The notes beneath the pieces were generated by a model. That model had not been told where the DNA came from. It did no database searches and saw nothing but the letters and a program-made list of their open reading frames with translations. Shown here piece after piece: positions 5,177 through 5,239 of a stretch of 5,239 nt of DNA; the stretch's first letter is position 1; every line of letters starts with the position of its first letter. This DNA is from Acidobacteriota bacterium (GTDB taxonomy: Bacteria > Acidobacteriota > Terriglobia > Acidiferrales > UBA7541): NCBI GenBank assembly GCA_003224135.1, contig QHYO01000035.1, forward strand, positions 1 to 5,239, given 5' to 3'. The position numbers and the translations under genes were made by a program.

Positions 5177-5239
5177 TCGCCCGCTCTGCCCGGCACCGCC
5201 AGTCTATAAAGGATAGGCAGCGTGGATTCCCGTCCCGGG

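Noticed and set aside
4960..5196. Minus-strand open frames covering the right-hand intergenic region
   Set aside because: The peptides come from inverted-repeat DNA and the end of the AhpD-like gene. They have no domain pattern and no support for translation.
5222..5239. Possible start of a further gene (GTG at 5222 with AAAGGA 8 bases upstream)
   Set aside because: Only six codons are visible before the window ends. The ribosome-site spacing is good but this is too little to call a gene.

Overview
The window is chromosomal bacterial DNA of moderate to fairly high G+C. It fits a soil-type Acidobacteriota best, though this is an inference. The pointers are a large secreted glycosidase-like protein with a discoidin-type module, a YvcK-family gene tail, and a short intergenic element resembling the 'GTCATTCCGAGCGAAGCGAGGAATC'-like dispersed repeats I recall from such genomes. 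No rRNA, tRNA, CRISPR array, transposase or integrase was found.

Layout. At the left edge (1-336, + strand) lies the C-terminal third of a YvcK/CofD-like protein, whose 5' part is outside the window. Tail to tail with it, only 12 bases away, is a 710-residue exported protein (349-2481, - strand) with a signal peptide, a discoidin/F5-8C-like carbohydrate-binding region, a clan GH-A-like TIM barrel and a C-terminal beta domain. Next comes a small redox-flavoured cluster. An antibiotic-biosynthesis-monooxygenase-fold protein (2592-2906, -) and an NmrA-like atypical SDR (2933-3559, -) form a two-gene operon. A TetR-family regulator (3669-4355, +) diverges from it, and a perfect 6-2-6 palindrome (3626-3639) sits in the divergent promoter region as the likely operator. 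Further right is an AhpD-like carboxymuconolactone-decarboxylase-family protein (4575-4988, +) with an intact E...CxxC...H redox motif.

The two intergenic stretches on the right are rich in dyad symmetry. One holds two abutting inverted repeats (4407-4448). The other holds a nested ~100-base inverted repeat enclosing a REP-like core (5004-5105), a strong hairpin (5131-5150) and an operator-like palindrome (5161-5176) that may control a gene beyond the right edge.

How the genes may work together. The SDR, ABM protein and TetR repressor form a self-contained regulated unit, and the AhpD-like protein is a functional neighbour. NmrA-like SDRs (QorB type), ABM proteins (YgiN type) and AhpD-like CxxC proteins have all been tied to quinone, electrophile or peroxide handling. 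A small TetR-controlled electrophile/quinone response is therefore a reasonable hypothesis, but the sequence does not prove it. The glycosidase-like gene shares the operon's strand but is 110 bases away and probably separate in function. I see no large undescribed system. The most novel items are the unassigned glycosidase-like protein, with Glu where the usual clan A Asn stands, and the intergenic palindromes.
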